A stretch of 44,539 nucleotides of DNA from CAYMRB01 sp964392615. GTDB lineage: Bacteria > Planctomycetota > UBA8108. The stretch lies in contig CAYMRB010000018.1 in the NCBI GenBank assembly GCA_964392615.1, positions 1 through 44,539 of the forward strand, in the 5' to 3' direction. Both the position numbers and the translations under genes were made by a program. The notes under the pieces were generated by a model. It did not search any database and had not been told where the DNA came from. It saw only the letters and a program-made list of their open reading frames with translations. This document shows positions 14,336-23,308 of the stretch, piece after piece (within the stretch, counting starts at the first letter, position 1; each line of letters opens with the position of its first letter).

Positions 14336-17300
14336 TCAACGCGACGCGGTTGTCGGCGGGCGAGCGACCCGCTCGGAGTCCTCGATGGTCACGCGGAAAC
14401 CGACGTTGAAGACGCGCTGGTACGACGGGTAGGCGAGGCGAAAGGCCGATCGACATCGCTTCGGCCGATCGCGCCACGAGCCTCCCCGCACGACCTTGCG
14501 CTCGTGCGCACCTCCCGCAGCGTCGTTGCGACCGTCGTCGGCGCGGAAGGGGTACGGCGCGTACGTGCTGCGGGTCCACTCGGCGACGTTGCCGTGCATG
14601 TCCGCCAGCCCCCACGCGTTCGCTCGGTAGCTGCCGACGTCGGCGGTGACCAGGGCTCCGTCGTCGCATCTCGCGTCGCGCGGGACGAGGTCGGGTGACT
14701 TCGGCCTCCAGCCCGAGTGTGCGAGCTCGCGAATCGTCGCGTCGGCCAGGTTCGCGTGCGGGGAGAAGTCCGCTTCGAGCTCCCCCCACGCGAGCGCGGC
14801 GTCCGATCCCGCGCGACACGCGTACTCCCACTGCGCCTCGGTCGGCAAGCGTACGCGCAGACCGCTCCGCTCGGACAGCCATCGCGCAAACTCGGCAGCG
14901 CGTTCCCATGACACGCGGACGACCGGCTGCTGCGGCCTGTCGAGCGGCCAGCCGAGGTACGCCTCGCTGAAGATCCACGACGTGCGGTGCTCGAAGCGGC
15001 TCTCGTGCGACGGATCAAACTGTGCGTACTGCGCGTTCGTCACCTCGCAACGCGCCATCCAGAACGAGCGGTCGATCTCGACACGCGTCTCGGGGTGTTC
15101 GTCGTCGTAGCCGTCAGCATCCCCCATCACGAACGAGCCCGATGGGATGCGGACGAACTCCATCGACACGCCGTCGCCGAGATCTATCCGACGTGTCGTC
15201 GCCCCCGCGACTCGCTGTCGCCTCGCGGCCTCGTCGGCGTCGAACGGCCAACCTGACACGTCGAGCGTCGCGGGCTTCGCACGGGGGATCGTCTTTGGCG
15301 AGACGGGAGGTCCCGGTGGGGGCGACACGGCCAGGATGGCTTCGGCGTCCTCGTCGATGCCGCCATAGAGCCGCCGCAGGTCTCGCCGCCGTTGTCGCTG
15401 ATTGCCCGGCAGCCGGGTGACCTCGCGCCACGTCCCGTGACACGGCGCGTTCAGATCGATCCAGGTGACGAGGCGATCCCACGATTCGGCGTCGAGCTCG
15501 ACGCCGTGGTGTCCCTTCTCTAGCATCTGCACGAGCTCCTGCGTGTCCGCATGGAACTCCTTCGGAGGCAGCACGTGCAGGTCGCTCTCCAGTCCGCCGG
15601 TGCGCACGAAGCGCACGAGCTCGATGTACGACGGCGGGAACACGCCGCCGTAGCGGCGGAAGAGATCCTCGCGCGGCACGCCTTCGACGTACTCGCCGCT
15701 CGGAACGCCGCGCCGAAAGACGACGAAGCCGCGACGATCGCCGCGTAGATCGGGCACGTGCAGGTCGTCTTCACGCGGCGCGCCGTCGTGGCAGCTCACG
15801 CAGTACCGATCGAGCACCGGCTGGACCTCGCGAACGAAGCTGAAGCCCCGCGGCGGTCCGTGCCAAGGCTCGATCCTCGACGGCGGCCGCCTGTCGGCGA
15901 GTGACTGGCTGTTCGACGGCACCGAGCTCTGGTGTTCGTGGCACCCAACGCAGGAGAGCGTCTCGCCCGGCATCGCGGTCATCCAGCTGCGCATCAACGC
16001 CAGCGCGCGACCTCGCTCGTCGAGAGGCTGTACCGAGATCGGCGTCTTTGCGGGAACGCGGAAGAGGGCGGAGCCGTCCGGCTCGACGGGTACCGTGCCG
16101 AGGACGCGCTTGACCTCCCACGGTCCGTCCGCGCCGACACGGTGGTCGATGCCGGCGAGCTTCTGGTACCCGAAGTGGTACGTGAACACGCGCAGCCTCT
16201 TCACGCTTCCGCGCGGCACGCCGGCCAACCCGGGCCCCTGATAGATGTCGCTGAGTCGGACGACCGCGTCGGCTGCAGGCTTCGTCCTCTCCGGAATCAC
16301 CGGCGGCGTCGGTCGTGCACGCAGCGGGATCGGCTCGAGGAGCACGTGGTGCTCTTCCTCGCGCAGAAGCACCATGTTGTCGAATACGTCGACGAGGTAG
16401 ATGCCCCAGAGGTCGTCCTCGGTCGGCTTGCACGCGACGATGAGGTACTTGTCGCTCAGAGGCCACGGGTACAGCATTTTCGGCCAGCTGTGCTCCGTCG
16501 GCTTGTCGTCGACGACTGGCTCGACCGCGGCGCCCCAGCCAGGGATCCTCTGAACGACGCCAGCGGTCTCCTGACGCCCTCGCGACGGGTCGAAGATCAC
16601 GAGTTCGCCGTCGCGGCTCTCGTGATGTCCGGTGACGATCGCGGCGAACTTCGTCGGGTGGTTCGGGATCGCGCGGGCGAAGAAGAACGCGTTCGGCCAG
16701 TACGAGTTGCTGCCGTAGTACTCCATCTGGGCCGTCCCGTCCGGGTTCATCGCCATCAGCAGGCGGTTCCAGATGTGCGGCGTGTCGGTGTAGTCCCAAC
16801 GCAGATACAGCACGCGACCGTCGTTGAGCACGCTCGGGTAGTAGTCGTGGTCCTGCTCGAAGCAGATCTGCTGAATGCCGCCGCCATCGGCGTTCATGCG
16901 GTACATCATTCCGACGACGACGCTCGCATTGCACGGCACTCCTTGCAGAACCGCAGTCGACACGAACGCGATGCGCCCGTCGGGCAGGTAGCAGGAGTCG
17001 TAGGAGTGCACCTCGGGCTGATCGCCGGGCGTCAGCTGCCGCAGTCCGGTCCCGTCCGCCCCGATTTCCCAGACCTGCCAGAGGCGATCGGCGTCGGGCA
17101 TCGAGAAGAGCATCCGGTCGCCGTCGAAGTGCAGGTCGACCTCGGTGACGAGCCGGCGCCCTTCGGGAGCGAACAGCGTCGTCAGCTCACCATCCGGCCG
17201 TACCGGCGACAGCACGACGATGTCGTTGTCCCAGCTCACGGGGTTCGGGATCGTCGAGATGCCCCATGAGCTCTGCCGTGGCAGCCCGATGTACTCGCCG

Positions 17301-18529
17301 AGGCCGCGTTCACCCCACTGGGATCGGCGCGGTTCGCCTACCGGTCGACGTCGGACGAGCAGCAGGCGGTCGAAGTCGAGAAGCGGGTTTGCCAGGAGCG
17401 CTTCGCGGCGCAACGCGTCGAGATCGCGTGCCAGGGTCGCGACTCGGTCGAAGTCATCGAGCGTCGCATCCTGCGCACCGAGACGCGCGAGTCGCTCCGG
17501 TCGCTGCCGATCGAGAGCGTCCAGGCGTCGCGCGAACGTCGGTCCATGTGGGTAGCGGTCCTCGAAGCTCGCTCGCAGGTCATCGATCGCACGCCTCAAC
17601 GCGGCAACGTCGGAGACGCGCACACGCATCGCGGCCGCGGCCAACTCGCGAGAACGCAGATAGAGCGCCCTCACCGCGTCGAGCCCAGCCGCATCGCGCA
17701 CCGACGCGACACGACGCCGAGCTTCCGCACGCAGCGGCGGAACTCGGTGGCACGCCTCGGCGTAGCGTGCGGCCAGAGCGCCGTAATCACCGGTCTTCCA
17801 CGCCGCGCGCAGCACGCGGTCGTCGCGCTCCCGTCTCATTTCGCGACGCGGCCTCCCGAGAGGGAAGTCGCGCTCGACCAGATTCCAGAGCCTGCGACGC
17901 GCCGCCGTGCGTGCATCGACGACGGCGAAGCGCACGTTGCCGTCGCCGCCGGACCAATCGTCGATGCCGATCCATGCCTCGAAGCGCGTCGCACGACCAT
18001 CGAGTCGGACACGGACGACGCTGTCCGCCTGGACGTGGAGGCCGCGGTCGAAGCTGCGTCCGGCGATGCGCATCGTCTCGTAGAGGCCCGAGTGGAGGTT
18101 CATGTCGATGGCAGATCGCCCCTCGAGGACCTTCCAGCCGTCCGCGCGACGAGCGCGGTGCTCGTTGCCGTCGACGTCGACCCATTGCGCGCCGGCCCAG
18201 TTCGCGACACCCCAGACCTTGTCCGGGTCGCCGGTGACGAGGAGGTAGAGCTCCCGAGCACCGCGAACATCGACGCGCACGCGACGGGCGGGCTCGCCGC
18301 CGCGGACGATGGGGCTCTCGTACGGCTCGAACGCGGTCTCGAGGCCGCTTTCCTCGAGCGCTTCGAGCGACGACAGCAGCGTAGAGTGCCACGTCTCACC
18401 GCGCTGGTAGTACGGCGGGTCGGCCGCCGATGTTTCGAGCCCCGCGACCGTGACCAGGGAGCCTGCGAGCGCGAGAGGCCACAGCCACCCGAGACGTCGT
18501 TCGTACCGAGAGTGCCAAGCTGGACGCAT
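14336..18529 (-). CDS. NPCBM - dihaem (HzsA-like) - FGE-like fusion protein, exported
   Basis: A 1397-residue protein with a signal peptide (residues about 12-35). An NPCBM-like carbohydrate-binding domain follows (about 40-195), then a helical stretch with DFDRLLLVRR near 395. A TolB-like beta-propeller region (about 400-740) precedes the core seen in hydrazine synthase alpha-like proteins. That core carries two haem c motifs: CVGCH (860-864) and CVSCH (910-914). The C-terminus (about 1150-1385) is an FGE/SUMF1-like domain with PSGSFVMGD, LPTEAQWEYACRAG, DMHGNVAEWT and VRGGSW. Of the two FGE active-site cysteines, the first appears replaced by Asp and only one Cys remains nearby, so this domain is probably a binding fold. 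Similarity to HzsA concerns the fold and haem core; nothing else here suggests anammox. Its partner downstream is a glycosidase, which suggests a glycan-targeted redox role. Confidence 0.8.
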   Translation of the reverse strand: MRPAWHSRYERRLGWLWPLALAGSLVTVAGLETSAADPPYYQRGETWHSTLLSSLEALEESGLETAFEPYESPIVRGGEPARRVRVDVRGARELYLLVTGDPDKVWGVANWAGAQWVDVDGNEHRARRADGWKVLEGRSAIDMNLHSGLYETMRIAGRSFDRGLHVQADSVVRVRLDGRATRFEAWIGIDDWSGGDGNVRFAVVDARTAARRRLWNLVERDFPLGRPRREMRRERDDRVLRAAWKTGDYGALAARYAEACHRVPPLRAEARRRVASVRDAAGLDAVRALYLRSRELAAAAMRVRVSDVAALRRAIDDLRASFEDRYPHGPTFARRLDALDRQRPERLARLGAQDATLDDFDRVATLARDLDALRREALLANPLLDFDRLLLVRRRPVGEPRRSQWGERGLGEYIGLPRQSSWGISTIPNPVSWDNDIVVLSPVRPDGELTTLFAPEGRRLVTEVDLHFDGDRMLFSMPDADRLWQVWEIGADGTGLRQLTPGDQPEVHSYDSCYLPDGRIAFVSTAVLQGVPCNASVVVGMMYRMNADGGGIQQICFEQDHDYYPSVLNDGRVLYLRWDYTDTPHIWNRLLMAMNPDGTAQMEYYGSNSYWPNAFFFARAIPNHPTKFAAIVTGHHESRDGELVIFDPSRGRQETAGVVQRIPGWGAAVEPVVDDKPTEHSWPKMLYPWPLSDKYLIVACKPTEDDLWGIYLVDVFDNMVLLREEEHHVLLEPIPLRARPTPPVIPERTKPAADAVVRLSDIYQGPGLAGVPRGSVKRLRVFTYHFGYQKLAGIDHRVGADGPWEVKRVLGTVPVEPDGSALFRVPAKTPISVQPLDERGRALALMRSWMTAMPGETLSCVGCHEHQSSVPSNSQSLADRRPPSRIEPWHGPPRGFSFVREVQPVLDRYCVSCHDGAPREDDLHVPDLRGDRRGFVVFRRGVPSGEYVEGVPREDLFRRYGGVFPPSYIELVRFVRTGGLESDLHVLPPKEFHADTQELVQMLEKGHHGVELDAESWDRLVTWIDLNAPCHGTWREVTRLPGNQRQRRRDLRRLYGGIDEDAEAILAVSPPPGPPVSPKTIPRAKPATLDVSGWPFDADEAARRQRVAGATTRRIDLGDGVSMEFVRIPSGSFVMGDADGYDDEHPETRVEIDRSFWMARCEVTNAQYAQFDPSHESRFEHRTSWIFSEAYLGWPLDRPQQPVVRVSWERAAEFARWLSERSGLRVRLPTEAQWEYACRAGSDAALAWGELEADFSPHANLADATIRELAHSGWRPKSPDLVPRDARCDDGALVTADVGSYRANAWGLADMHGNVAEWTRSTYAPYPFRADDGRNDAAGGAHERKVVRGGSWRDRPKRCRSAFRLAYPSYQRVFNVGFRVTIEDSERVARPPTTASR

Positions 18530-18840
18530 GACGAGAGTCCTCCGAGCCTCAGCTCAATGGGCCGGCTGCTTCCCCGTCTGTCAACACTCTGTCCGGACGG
18601 ACTCCGCGCTACAGCACGATCGGCACGGGGCGATCCCCTGCGAGCGCAGTCCAGCCGGACTACTCGTGTTGACGCTCGGGTCGGCGGTCGAGGCAAGCCA
18701 CCCCGTGACATCGCGGCCGCGGTCGGGCAGGATCGGGGCTGCCGGCTGGGTCTTGCAGGACGGCGTGGATTCGGTTCGCGCTGAGCGATATACAACGGCG
18801 ACGGTTCACAATAACAGCACTCGGCACGTGGAGAATCGGC
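18530..18840. other. Divergent intergenic region
   Basis: This 311-base region separates the minus-strand dihaem-FGE gene from the plus-strand DUF1559-like gene and must hold both promoters. A TATACA at 18789-18794 is a possible -10 for the plus-strand gene, but no well-spaced -35 was found. I see no small gene, RNA or repeat in it. Confidence 0.5.
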
Positions 18841-19398
18841 ATGAGCGAGGGATACGAGTACGAGCGACAGCCGAAGAGCAGCAACACGGTACTCTGGATC
18901 GTCCTCGCGGTCGTCGGCGGTGGTTTCGGGCTGGTTCTCGTCCTGGCCATCGTGGCCGGTCTGGTCGTGCCCGTGCTCCTGAGGGGACGCCACGAAGCGG
19001 TCAAGGTCGAGTGCACGAACAACCTCAAGAACATCTATGCGGCGTCGGCGAGGTACGCCGATGATAACCGCTTCTTTCCGCACAGTGAGGACGGCTCGAT
19101 CGCGGCGCTGAATCGCCTCTTGGCGAGCCGCTCAGGCGCCGACCTCGATCCGGGGCTCTTCACGTGCCCGGGCGGCAATCAGCTCGAAGGATTCTTGTCA
19201 AACGATGGCACGCTCGTCCTCGACGAGGACACGTGTAGCTACGAGTTCACCGACAAGAGACGGAAGCCAACCGAGCGCGGTATCCTCCTCTACGATCGCG
19301 AGTCGCACCACCACAACGGTGTACGCATGGTTCTCTTCACGGACGGACGAATCGTCGAGATGGACGAGGCTGAGTTTCAGGCCGCGATCCGCGACTGA
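18841..19398 (+). CDS. DUF1559-like membrane protein with H-X9-DG motif
   Basis: A 185-residue protein with one transmembrane segment (residues about 17-42). The motif CTNNLKNIYAASARYADDN follows, as after the helix of planctomycete DUF1559 pseudopilin-like proteins. Near the C-terminus HNGVRMVLFTDG matches the H-X9-DG motif associated with prepilin processing in that family. The classical prepilin peptidase motif (GFTLVE) at the start of the helix is absent; the N-terminus is short, charged and hydrophilic. It is therefore probably a membrane-anchored relative that is not processed into a pilus. It stands alone between two minus-strand genes. Family assignment is fairly sure; function is unknown. 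Confidence 0.75.
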   Translation: MSEGYEYERQPKSSNTVLWIVLAVVGGGFGLVLVLAIVAGLVVPVLLRGRHEAVKVECTNNLKNIYAASARYADDNRFFPHSEDGSIAALNRLLASRSGADLDPGLFTCPGGNQLEGFLSNDGTLVLDEDTCSYEFTDKRRKPTERGILLYDRESHHHNGVRMVLFTDGRIVEMDEAEFQAAIRD

Positions 19399-19446
19399 GG
19401 CGCTCGCACCTGCCGGCGGATCGGGCGTTCGGCATGATCCGGATCT

Positions 19447-19743
19447 GTGAGAGTCCTCGAGATCTCTGAGTCGATCGGCTGGGCACACTTCATCGTCGGA
19501 ACGACGTTCATCGCGACGACAGTGCTGCTCGCAGCCGCGCTTCTGAGGCGAGGGAAACGCGCTGGAGCCGTCAATGAGGCTGGGCGAGCCGGCAATCCCG
19601 ACGAGACCTTCGACCTCAAGAAGTCAGATGTGGCGAGTCCCTTCAGCCTGGGTCAGTCCTTGAGCGGAGGTCGTGTCAGAGCGTCCTTGTATTCGCCCCG
19701 CGCGAACACGATGTCTTGCAGCTCCTTCATGTGGAGTTCGTAG
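19447..19743 (+). CDS. Possible small membrane protein
   Basis: A 98-codon frame from GTG 19447. Residues about 12-33 form a plausible transmembrane helix (FIVGTTFIATTVLLAAALL) followed by RRGKR, which would keep the C-terminus inside. Against it: there is no clear ribosome binding site, and the last 30 or so codons overlap the convergent FAD oxidoreductase gene and read like antisense of it. It lies 48 bases after the DUF1559-like gene and could be its operon partner. I do not recognise a family. Confidence 0.3.
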   Translation: MRVLEISESIGWAHFIVGTTFIATTVLLAAALLRRGKRAGAVNEAGRAGNPDETFDLKKSDVASPFSLGQSLSGGRVRASLYSPRANTMSCSSFMWSS

Positions 19744-21404
19744 ACACCGCGCGGACCCGTGCCGTGTTTCTTGCACACGAACGCAGCCGCGCCGACGGCC
19801 TTGCCGGTCTGACCGCCGGTCTTCATCAGCTTGATGCTCGTGTAGCCGACGTGAGTCGCACTGATGTCGCGCCCGGCCATCAGCAGGTTGCTGACGTTGC
19901 GCGAGTACAGACAACGGAACGGGATCCAGTACGTCACCGTCGGGGTGAGGTCGAACTCGCTCCGGAAGTCATGCTCGTTCGACGGCGTGTGCATGCAGAA
20001 GAAACGGCTGCCGACCGCGATGAAGTCGGGGAACCCGCGTTGCGATCGGATGTCGCCTTCCTTCAGGATGTGGTCACCCATCAGGCGCCGCGACTCGCCG
20101 CGCGCCGCGATGTGGCCGACCCACTTGAACGCGAGCTTCGCGTTCCATTCCGGGTGTTTCCTCTTCGCCGTCGAGAACGTGCCGTAGATCGCGCGTAGCA
20201 GGTAGTCGCGGATGTGTTCTGCGTCGCGGATCGGGTCGAGGCGCTGTCCGTACTCCCACACGTGCTCGAGCCCCCGGCGCGTGCGGATCGTCGCGAAGTC
20301 CTTCGACACCGCGGTCGCCCACGGCACGTCGGGAAACGTCGTCGTCTCGTCGCGTTCCTCTGTCTCGAACACGATGGTGTGACCGTGGACGAGTCGATCG
20401 GGCCGATCCGGCGCCATCGATTCGTCGAATTCCGAGCGTGCTTCCCGACCGAAGCGATAGTCCGCGCCGGCGAGGAAGCCGATCGCACCGTCGCCGGTGG
20501 CGTCGACCACGAAGAGAGCCTCAAAGCGCAGCTCCTTCGGGCCATCGATGCTGCGCGCGTCGACGCTGGCAATCCGGTCGCCGTTCTTGACGACGCTGGT
20601 CGCGTGCCAGCCGAGGAAGAGCCTCAACGTCTTCTCCGCCTCGACGGCCTGCACGCGCGACTCGTGGTCGACGAGCTCATCGACGATCGGCACGCTCAGG
20701 CCGCGCGGCGTGATGCCGATCTCCCGGCTCGCATTGCCGCCGAGCACCGGACGATTTTGGACGAGCGCGACGGATAGGCCGAGTCGCGCGGAGGTCACGG
20801 CGGCGGCGCAGCCGGCGAGACCGCCGCCGACCACGACCAGGTCGAACTTCCCGGCGGTTGGTGGCGGCGACGGGATGCCGAGCAGCTGGCGACGCCAGGC
20901 GAGCATCGCGTCGTCGGCGGGCTCGGGTGGGCGGAACGCGTGATCGGTCGTGAAAAGGATCGCGTCGCACCTCCCTTCGAAACCCGTCGCGTCTTCCAGG
21001 GCGACGTTGACCGACGTCGTGCGGATCGCCACCGCGCCGCCGTCCTGCCAGTGCCACTGCGGCTTGCCGACTCCGAACGTCGTGTCGAGCAGAGTGCCGT
21101 CGACGCGCACGCGAAAGCGGCCGGGGTGATGCGCCGGCACCCAGTCCATCGTCCGCACCCACACGCGGTACGAGCCTGCGGCAGGAAATTCGACCCGCGT
21201 CGTCGCGTGCCGCACCGGCCTACCGAGCCCGTGCGCGAGGAGGTAGGGCGAACCCATCACGTCGAGGAATTGCGGGTCGACGAGCCAGCCGCCGCGGTCG
21301 GCGAACGCCTCGGCCTCGACGAGCACCTCCGCGGACGGCGTGGACGCAGGGCAGAAGGCGAGAAGGAGGATGCCCCAGCACCACGATCGGGCTCGGCGTG
21401 CCAT
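19653..21404 (-). CDS. Secreted FAD-dependent oxidoreductase with N-terminal carbohydrate-binding-like domain
   Basis: A 583-residue protein with a signal peptide (residues 1-25). A golvesin/xanthan-lyase-like beta domain follows (about 26-160; VEAEAF, then GSYRVWVRT). An FAD_oxidored-type flavoprotein domain begins near residue 185, with the dinucleotide-binding motif VVVGGGLAGCAAA and a second nucleotide-site segment VVDATGDGAIGFLAG. The C-terminal part includes NLLMAGRDISATHVG, typical of the family's FAD-binding end. Such proteins are frequent in planctomycetes, usually next to sugar-catabolism genes, with substrates rarely known. The combination of export, carbohydrate-binding-like domain and FAD domain suggests oxidation of a sugar or polysaccharide outside the cytoplasm; that is inference. 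It is transcribed toward the DUF1559-like gene. Confidence 0.85.
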   Translation of the reverse strand: MARRARSWCWGILLLAFCPASTPSAEVLVEAEAFADRGGWLVDPQFLDVMGSPYLLAHGLGRPVRHATTRVEFPAAGSYRVWVRTMDWVPAHHPGRFRVRVDGTLLDTTFGVGKPQWHWQDGGAVAIRTTSVNVALEDATGFEGRCDAILFTTDHAFRPPEPADDAMLAWRRQLLGIPSPPPTAGKFDLVVVGGGLAGCAAAVTSARLGLSVALVQNRPVLGGNASREIGITPRGLSVPIVDELVDHESRVQAVEAEKTLRLFLGWHATSVVKNGDRIASVDARSIDGPKELRFEALFVVDATGDGAIGFLAGADYRFGREARSEFDESMAPDRPDRLVHGHTIVFETEERDETTTFPDVPWATAVSKDFATIRTRRGLEHVWEYGQRLDPIRDAEHIRDYLLRAIYGTFSTAKRKHPEWNAKLAFKWVGHIAARGESRRLMGDHILKEGDIRSQRGFPDFIAVGSRFFCMHTPSNEHDFRSEFDLTPTVTYWIPFRCLYSRNVSNLLMAGRDISATHVGYTSIKLMKTGGQTGKAVGAAAFVCKKHGTGPRGVYELHMKELQDIVFARGEYKDALTRPPLKD

Positions 21405-21500
21405 CGGAGTCTCCGGTTACGGGGTTGCGGCTCACCCGCATGGTCGCACGCCGCTCGACGTATGCCGTGATCCGGGTCACGGGCGGTGACGGCGGACGGG

Positions 21501-21767
21501 TCAGTAGATCCTGGTCTTCCGGACGATGCGCCAGATCGTGATCGCGACGAAGAGCAGGGCCTGGGTCGCGAGGACCTCCAATCCGACGACCAGCCTCAAG
21601 ACAGATACGCCGCAGTAGTAGTTGATGGCGAGGACGGCAGCGCTGAGCGCCAGGCTGACGACGGGGTAGAGCCACTCCTTGAAGGCCGATTCCTCCTCGC
21701 CGGCCTTCGCGAAGAACGCGGCGGCCAGTGGGATCAGCGCAAAAACGGTGAATCTAAGGTAGCTCAC
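21501..21767 (-). CDS. Small hydrophobic membrane protein
   Basis: An 88-residue protein starting at GTG 21767, with GGAGGG five bases upstream. It has three likely transmembrane segments (about 5-20, 33-50 and 57-79) and ends in a basic tail (RKTRIY). No family is recognised. It lies upstream of the FAD oxidoreductase on the same strand, 96 bases away, and is divergent from the sigma factor gene. The strong ribosome binding site and clean hydrophobic pattern make it a credible gene. Confidence 0.65.
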   Translation of the reverse strand: MSYLRFTVFALIPLAAAFFAKAGEEESAFKEWLYPVVSLALSAAVLAINYYCGVSVLRLVVGLEVLATQALLFVAITIWRIVRKTRIY

Positions 21768-21884
21768 GCAAGCCCTCCTATCGAGACCGGTGACATTCTA
21801 CTCCCAGGGCTGCTGTCGTGCTCCAGGTCGCCCTTTTTCGCTTTCGATGGATCCGGCGTCGCGTTCGAATTCTCTCGACACGCC

Positions 21885-21910
21885 TGTAACGGTTTTCCCG
21901 CTCCGGCGTT
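21885..21910 (+). promoter_or_regulatory. Candidate ECF-type promoter of the sigma factor gene
   Basis: TGTAAC (21885-21890) and CGTT (21907-21910) are 16 bases apart. This matches the general AAC-N16-CGT layout of ECF sigma promoters, so the ECF sigma factor encoded at 21966 may drive its own gene. Confidence 0.35.
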
Positions 21911-21965
21911 CCCTGTACCGGACCGCAGTCGAACCCACCGTGCTACGACTGCCCTGAGGCAACCG

Positions 21966-22529
21966 ATGAGCGACGACCCGCAACTGATTCGAACCTGTCT
22001 CGACGGCGACGCCTCGGCGTTCGGCGCCCTGGTGGAGCGGTACTGGGGAATGGTCGTCGCGTTGGCATTGAGTCGGATCTCGGACCCCGCAGAGGCGGAG
22101 GACGTCGCCCAGGAGAGCTTCCTGAAGGCGTACGCCCAGCTGCACACTCTGCGCGATCCCGCGCGGTTCGCCGGCTGGCTCAGCAAGATCGCCCTGCAGC
22201 AGTGCGTGAACGCCGTGCGCAGAGATGTGCGGAGACAGACCGCCCTCGGCAGCCGGGTCGGGTCCTCGGACGCGCTCGACGCGATTCCTGCCTATTCGTC
22301 CAATCCCGGGCTGACCGAGAGTCAGATCCGCCTCGTCCAGAACACGGTGGGCCGTCTACCGGAGAAGTTCCAGCGCCTGATCGTCCTGCGCTTCGTCGCG
22401 AATCTGTCGTCCGTGCAGATCGCCGCGCAGCTCGGCAAGCGTCCGGGGACGATCCGGGTGTGGCTCCATCGCGCCTACAAGATATTGCGCCGGGACCTCG
22501 CGCCGGTTCTCGAGGAGGTCAGATCATGA
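21966..22529 (+). CDS. ECF-family RNA polymerase sigma factor
   Basis: A 187-residue sigma factor with region 2 at about residues 8-75 (LVERYWGMVVALALSRI, then EDVAQESFLKAY, the -10-binding segment). Region 4 lies at about 125-180 (LPEKFQRLIVLRFVANLSSVQIAAQLGKRPGTIRVWLHRA), a complete helix-turn-helix for the -35. Start ATG 21966 has GAGG at 21956-21959. Its stop overlaps the start of the anti-sigma gene (ATGA at 22526), a coupling typical of ECF/anti-sigma pairs. It probably controls itself and the downstream secreted and dihaem genes (23309-28853). Confidence 0.93.
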   Translation: MSDDPQLIRTCLDGDASAFGALVERYWGMVVALALSRISDPAEAEDVAQESFLKAYAQLHTLRDPARFAGWLSKIALQQCVNAVRRDVRRQTALGSRVGSSDALDAIPAYSSNPGLTESQIRLVQNTVGRLPEKFQRLIVLRFVANLSSVQIAAQLGKRPGTIRVWLHRAYKILRRDLAPVLEEVRS

Positions 22530-23254
22530 GTACCTGCGACCCTCACAAGGCTCTTCTGGAGCTCCACCTCCAGGGCGACCTCGACGACGAACAGCTGGCC
22601 GATCTGAAGACGCACCTGCAGAGCTGCCCTGAATGCCGCGAGGAGTTCGAGCACGCCACTCTGATGGAGGACGTGATTCGAGATGCGTTGCTCCCGCAGA
22701 CGGCCGCCGAGCTGGCCAGCAGCCGGATTCTGGGCCGGCTGAACGAGGTGCAGAGAGCTCACACGGTCGAGAGGCGCGCTGCGAGCCAGCGGTGGTTCTC
22801 GGTCGGGCGAGTCGCGGCGGCCGCAGCGATCTTGGCCGTAGGCGTGCTGCTCGGCTTCGCGCTCGGCAGGAACGCACAGGAGAAGACGGTCGAGCCCGAG
22901 CCTCTCGTGGCCGAGCCGATCTCGATCACGAACGTCCGGGGAACCGTGTTGGTCCGGCATCGAGATCGCGATGTCTGGCACATCCTGAAGGCGGGATCTG
23001 CCGTCCATGTCGGTGACACGTTCCACTCGACGGCCAAGTCAGGCCTCACTCTGACGATGGAAGACGCGTCCAGGGTGGAATTGGATCAGAACAGCATGCT
23101 GGTCTTGCAGTCGTACAACGGGGAAACGCAGTTCTATCTCGAGCACGGTCTCTGCCGAGCCGCGCTGGAGAGTCCCCATCCCCGCTTCTTCGTCGGCACT
23201 CCACACGGCCGGGTGGAGGCGCTGGGGACGGAGTTCACGGTCAAGGTCGAGTAG
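22526..23254 (+). CDS. Zinc-finger anti-sigma factor fused to a FecR domain
   Basis: A 242-residue membrane protein. The N-terminal anti-sigma zinc-binding domain has the motif His30-x3-Cys34-x2-Cys37. A single transmembrane helix lies at about 93-114. The outer part (about 130-242) is a FecR domain with the pattern RGTVLVRH, then LKAGSAVHVGD, and GTPHGRVEALGTEFTV at the end. The cytoplasmic domain would hold the ECF sigma factor and the FecR domain would sense a signal outside. In classical Fec systems FecR contacts a TonB-dependent receptor; none is present here, so the signal may come from the secreted proteins next door. Translation is coupled to the sigma gene by the ATGA overlap. Confidence 0.9.
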   Translation: MSTCDPHKALLELHLQGDLDDEQLADLKTHLQSCPECREEFEHATLMEDVIRDALLPQTAAELASSRILGRLNEVQRAHTVERRAASQRWFSVGRVAAAAAILAVGVLLGFALGRNAQEKTVEPEPLVAEPISITNVRGTVLVRHRDRDVWHILKAGSAVHVGDTFHSTAKSGLTLTMEDASRVELDQNSMLVLQSYNGETQFYLEHGLCRAALESPHPRFFVGTPHGRVEALGTEFTVKVE

Positions 23255-23308
23255 ACCCACATCAGACTCAAGAGCCTCTCTCTGTCGAGGAGGCGGAAGG
23301 GATCTGTC

